From Sebastes aleutianus (Eukaryota > Chordata > Actinopteri > Perciformes > Sebastidae), in contig CAKAKS010000032.1 of the NCBI GenBank assembly GCA_916700875.1, positions 10,641,629 to 10,705,628 of the forward strand: 64,000 nt of DNA. Direction: 5' to 3'. The notes under the pieces are model-generated. The model was given only the letters and a program-made list of their open reading frames with translations, was not told where the DNA came from and searched no databases. This document shows positions 50,601 through 56,273 of the stretch, piece after piece. Position 1 is the first letter of the stretch, and every line of letters begins with the position of its first letter. The translations under genes and the position numbers were made by a program.

Positions 50601-53600
50601 GAGACATGAGACTTGACTCAGACTCTTCTTGACCAAAGACTTGAGACTTGGCTTGGACTTGCATAAAATGACTTGTGAAGATCTCTGGCCCGCTCACTCT
50701 AAACCATATTAAAACACAAAGTAACTTGTACTTTCAGTCGTTTATTGACCAAGTACTTTAATACTTTTACTTGAGTAGGTTTGTCAAATGGTATTTTTTT
50801 TACATTTACTTTTATATTATGGGAATAATTGTTCATCTACTTGAGTATAGATTTTCAGTACTCTACCCACCACTGTGTATAGGGGAGTCATGTCATGTTG
50901 GTCAAATTGAAGTTACAATCACACACATTTTAATAATCATGTACATTTACAAAAGTAAAACTCAACAACGTACCCATTTTAGTTGAAATAGAAGCACCTA
51001 AAATGTGTTGTTTTGCAATCTGTAATAATAAGTTTACTGCTGATGTGCGTGCTGATCAGTTAACCAATCCCATGGCTTACAAGAAACTTCCTATTGTATA
51101 TGGTATGTACTATGTATTATTTTTAACATCCAAACTACTTTTCTTTATAAGTGCACACATAACAGGTCTTCTTTAAAAAATGTCTAAGCCACACTACCAA
51201 TCCTTTTGGACCCTTTTACTTTATAATATAATATACAATCACATAAGTAGTATACATCTATGCTATGCTAAAATGAATATTGATTGTCTGTCTGTATGAG
51301 ACGTTTTACCTGTACGTTCATGCTGTTAATCTCTGTGCTGAGTGTCTGCTCAGAGCGGTCGTCCACCGCATCTTCCTGGGTAGTCGTCTCAGGCTCTGTC
51401 ATGAAGCCGGGCTTGTCCTGCAGGATCCACTTCCTGTACACTTTGATCACCTTCCTGGTTGCTGATGCCTCACAAGACGGCAGCAGGAAGGCCTTAGGAG
51501 GGAGAACATTGGCTTTTAATTTAAAGTATTACAGTATTATGAATGGCTTTTGAAAAGGTAGCCTGGTAATAGGTTATGTTAACAAACGGCCACCAGAGGG
51601 CAGCATAGCACATCTTATCACTGTGTCACCATCCAGTCTGCATTCTAATCATGACCCAGAATGAAAACTATACAATACTTGCACTGTAATTCATTTTACA
51701 ACAACATCAAATAAAAAGAAATACTGCTTGGTGACCCCCACTGTACCTGGTGGAAGACCTCGTTGACAAAATTCACATTGTCTCTGGTGGACAGCAGGAT
51801 GGCATGCACCATGTCGTAGACATAGCGGTGCTCCTCCTCAATGCTACACAAACTGGAATCGCTGTGCCGTCGATCTGACAGCGTGCTGCTGTTGGAGTGG
51901 CTCTTCTCAGGCTCCCCCGCTGGCCCGTTCGTATCCCCATCTGATGTCTTATCCTTCTCCTTCTCCTGGCTGCTACTGCCTGCAGTGACAGTCTGGCCAC
52001 CACAGGGACACGGTGAAAAATGAGAGTCCCTTAGTATGCTGCAGGGCTGCTTCTGCACGGTTAAATAATTGGACGCTAGAGTCTCATTGACTGCAAATTC
52101 CTTAGTCGTGTTTTATGGTAATTTTCTGTGGGGAATGAGTTACTGTACTGGTCATTACTGTAAAATGATTCTCACCTCCATGCAATCATAATTCATTTTG
52201 CATTTAATTCCCCTCTTTCTCTCCCCATGATTACTGTGACTCGATTTAATGACATGTAAACTGACATGTAAATGCCCCAAAAGTCTTAAACTATAAATCT
52301 ACACTACTGTTTATAAATCCCACTATATTTTAATAATTATATACATAATGATAAATAATAAATATAAAACATTGAGGGACTTCCATGAGTCTTGTTGGTC
52401 ATGACTTTTCAGGACTGCAAGGGATTGTGGGCAGTGATGTTAGGGTTTTGTGTGTTATTGTGTGTGTTTCGGCTTGAAAAATATTCAAGAATAAAACTAT
52501 ATTTTTGTGAGCAAGGATTCTACAGGTTTGCCTCGTTCAAAACATACATTCACATACTGTTTGAACATTAGAAGAAATGCAAGCAAGTCACTTCCACAGC
52601 TTATAATGTGTACTATAGTATTTAAAAGGGGTTGACATGAGAACATAATACAATCTTACACACTCTCTAATGACACGTCTGTTTTTTCCCCCCTCAAAAA
52701 CATAGTCTTTTGTGCACAGGTGTCTTCATACAGCTCAGGGGTTTTGCTGCAACAATACCTTCATAACAGCCTATCGCCTCCATCCTCTGACAGTATGAGA
52801 AATCGACAGAATGGTACCGTAACGCTCACCTGGATGAGTTTGGGAATGACCTCGGTGCCGTTCTTGGCGCTCTGCGCCGCAGCAGCACTGCTGACATACT
52901 TCTTCTCCAGGAAGAAGGTGACCAGCCAGGTGATGAAGGCCACACGGGGTGCCAGGTACTGGTCCCTGGTGCAGAAGGTGCTCTCGTTGTTCCGCGTCAC
53001 TGGCACATACAAGGGTTTTGGTCTGTGGTGGGGGAGGTCTAATGGAGCAATATAGTGGATGAAGAGTGAACGGTGGTGACAGAGGGAGGGTAAAATAAAT
53101 AAAAGGATAATAGGAGGAGAGCGAGAGAGAAAGAGAGAGAGATTAAAACTCCAGATGGCTGGCTGTGAAGGTTTTTTGCAGTTTTCCAGCTGAACCTAAA
53201 TTTGTTCAATCAACCATAAAGCCTCTGGAACAGAACATGCAGAGTGGTATTTATCATATTAATATAATGATATTAATATAATAAATGGCATACCTCTGGA
53301 ACTGAACAAGCCGCATGTTATTTATTATATTAATATCATCATATTGCTCATTTGTTATACCTTTCTGTTTTAGAATCTGCTGTTTTGGAGTCCCGCATCA
53401 CAACAGCACACATCATACGTCATTCTCCCTTCTTTTTTTTTTGTGTAGTTTAATTAAATGGTTACTGCACACTGAAAACCCACAATTTAATTACTAACTG
53501 AAAAGCCTCCCCTCAGCACTTGAATTCAATGAGCAGAGGGTATACCATAAATTCAAATTATAGGGTTAGCAAAGTAACTAGAGGTTTAAATCAAGGTCAA

Positions 53601-56228
53601 AAATCAAAATGGTAACTAAGTTTCCATGTGCTACATGTACAGGTCGTCATACCTCCTCTGCTAATTTTCAATGAACATGTCATTTTCCTTCTGTGTGACC
53701 TAAAGGGCTATAGTGCTATAGTGCTTGACGACATCAAGAGAGCCTGCAGTATGAATAGTATCATATATGGAGAATACAAGTATGCTAGATTTCTGAATAA
53801 AATGTAACATATAGTAAGCATGCATTACAAACTGTGACTGAGATGAAACTGAGATGTTACTGCCCAAATAGCAGCTCTTGAGTTTAAGTAGTGTGCACTT
53901 TTGCAGTAATAGAATATTCACTTTTAAGAGGCTTCAGCACAAAGGAAAATATAATATAATATAGAAGTATATATATATAGTATGTCATCTTACCTAATAA
54001 AGGCTTGTAGAGGTTTGTAAGCTTGGTGAAGGAGGGGAATAGATGTGGAAGGTAGTACTTCTTGAACAGGCTGAAGAGAAACCTGAAGCCCGTGTCCTGG
54101 TTCTCTTTGTTCCTCCATTCTAAACTGGATGCCTGGCAGACGGAGCACAAAGGCAGACAAGGTCAGGCTACAGGGAGAGGAGATGTTTCCAGCATCACTC
54201 AGAAAAAGCAACAGCGTATTGTTTGCCACACAATACTTTGAAGGTTCCTCTAACAAACAAGGAAAACAGGTTTGGACTAGGTACACATAAGAGTAACAGG
54301 TTAAAACTTTACACACATAACAACTGATATCGTATTTAGTTTTTCACCTTACTGTTGTACAAGACAGGGATTACAAACTACCTTAAACAGGTAGTACTGT
54401 TTGGAGAGTAATTTAAACTGTTAAAAAGGATGGATAAAAGAATTTAGCAAATTGTGCCAGCTGCCAATAAAGCCTTTAAAAAGTAATTCAAATAAAAAAA
54501 ATTACAAAAAAAGATAAATCAGGGTCAATATGCATCGATTCGTGACCACTGATCAGTTAGAATCATGACCAACAAACATTTGTCCCTCCGTCTTACATGC
54601 AACAACCCTTCACTACATTATCACCTGTGCCACTGCAGTCACTCCATACTGACAACGGATTCAGCTCAAACGTGATCTCTAAGTGATGATAATCATTTTG
54701 TAGCCAATAATCTGTATAAAAAAATATATTTTCCTAGCAATATTAGTTATTACCTGGATGACCATGTACTTGAGCAGGGTTTCGAGGATGTAACAGGTCT
54801 GGTCATCTGCAACCTTTTCTCCTACCACGGCTGGAACCAGCGGGGTAATCTCCTCAGGCACCACCTTGGCTGCTCAGATCAACGGATACAAAAGTTAAGT
54901 GTAGGAAAGCGAGAGTTCCCCACTAAAAATGGGAACCTACACAATCTGATATCAGTTTAGTATGTTTTAGATTACCTTAAAAGGGATAGTTCGGGTGTTT
55001 TGAAGTGGGGTTGTATGAGGTACATATCAATAGTATGAGGTACTTATCAATATCAATAGACAAAGCGTATTTTATTCACCTAAAAAAATCAATATCAGTT
55101 TAAGTGTACGCTATATTTAGAATGTTTTCACTGCTTTATCTTGCTGTCAGACAGGGAACTGAAGCCGTTATCTATGCTCTCGCCAATGCCACCAGACTCC
55201 ATTGAAATTTTTTTTTTATTTTACCTCACAGATCATGGGGGTTGCTCGTCTACTGCTGCCTCAAAAATATTCTAAATATAGCGTACACTTAAACTGATAT
55301 TGATTGTTTTAGGTGAGCCTTTCTTTTAGGTGGCTAAAATCCGCTGTGCTTCCAGCCCCGTCCACAGCAGTACATTGCTTTTTTGCTTCCGTGCTGGTAC
55401 TCCTGTCTGTTTCTGCAAATTGGGGGATGGCCAATCGTCATCTACTGTAGGTAATACACTGACTGTGGATAAGTACCTCATACCACCTCGCTTCAAAACA
55501 CCCAAACTACCCCTTTCATGACCACCCTCATCACAACACAGGCTCTAATAAATGTCTCAGAATCAATGTCATTACAAATTCATCACACATGTAGAACTAT
55601 TCATATTCACCATCAGGGGGGTTGGAGAAGGGGTTGTAAATGATGGTGTCGAGGGTGCAGGGCCCTCTGGTGGAGGGCACAGCGGGGAATCCTGGCACCA
55701 CACAGGCAAAGATAAGGAACTGCTCCTCAGCACAGTTGTCCCTCAGGGCCTGCAGCCACAGCAGGAAGAGACGGATCCCCTCACAGCGGATCTACACGGG
55801 ACGAGATTAGGACAAAGAGTAGTGTTGTAGTACATCACGTGGCTGGAAGATGGCGATTTTTCACATCTTGTGGCGATGAAAACAGAACCTACCTTGAATG
55901 AATTTCCAGTGTGTAGAAGCTTTTTCAGAATAGAACCTGGAAGAAAGAAAAATCCAAATATTAATCTACAGACATCTGCTACACGACGAGCATAGACACA
56001 ACAAACAAAACAAAAGCCGACAGGGAGGGACCCGTTTGTCATCTCCACTGAGGCAAATTGACCTTGATGGCTGGTCCTGACAAACTAGCGGGGAGAGTGG
56101 CAAGGCTTCACTTTTCCCTGATGAAAATTAACATCAGTTGGCAGCGACATGCATTCATGAAGGCAATCTGGTTCCGCTGTAATCAAATGAGACATTGCTC
56201 TGATTGCTAAATACCTTGGGCGGAAGAG

Positions 56229-56273
<45 letters not shown>

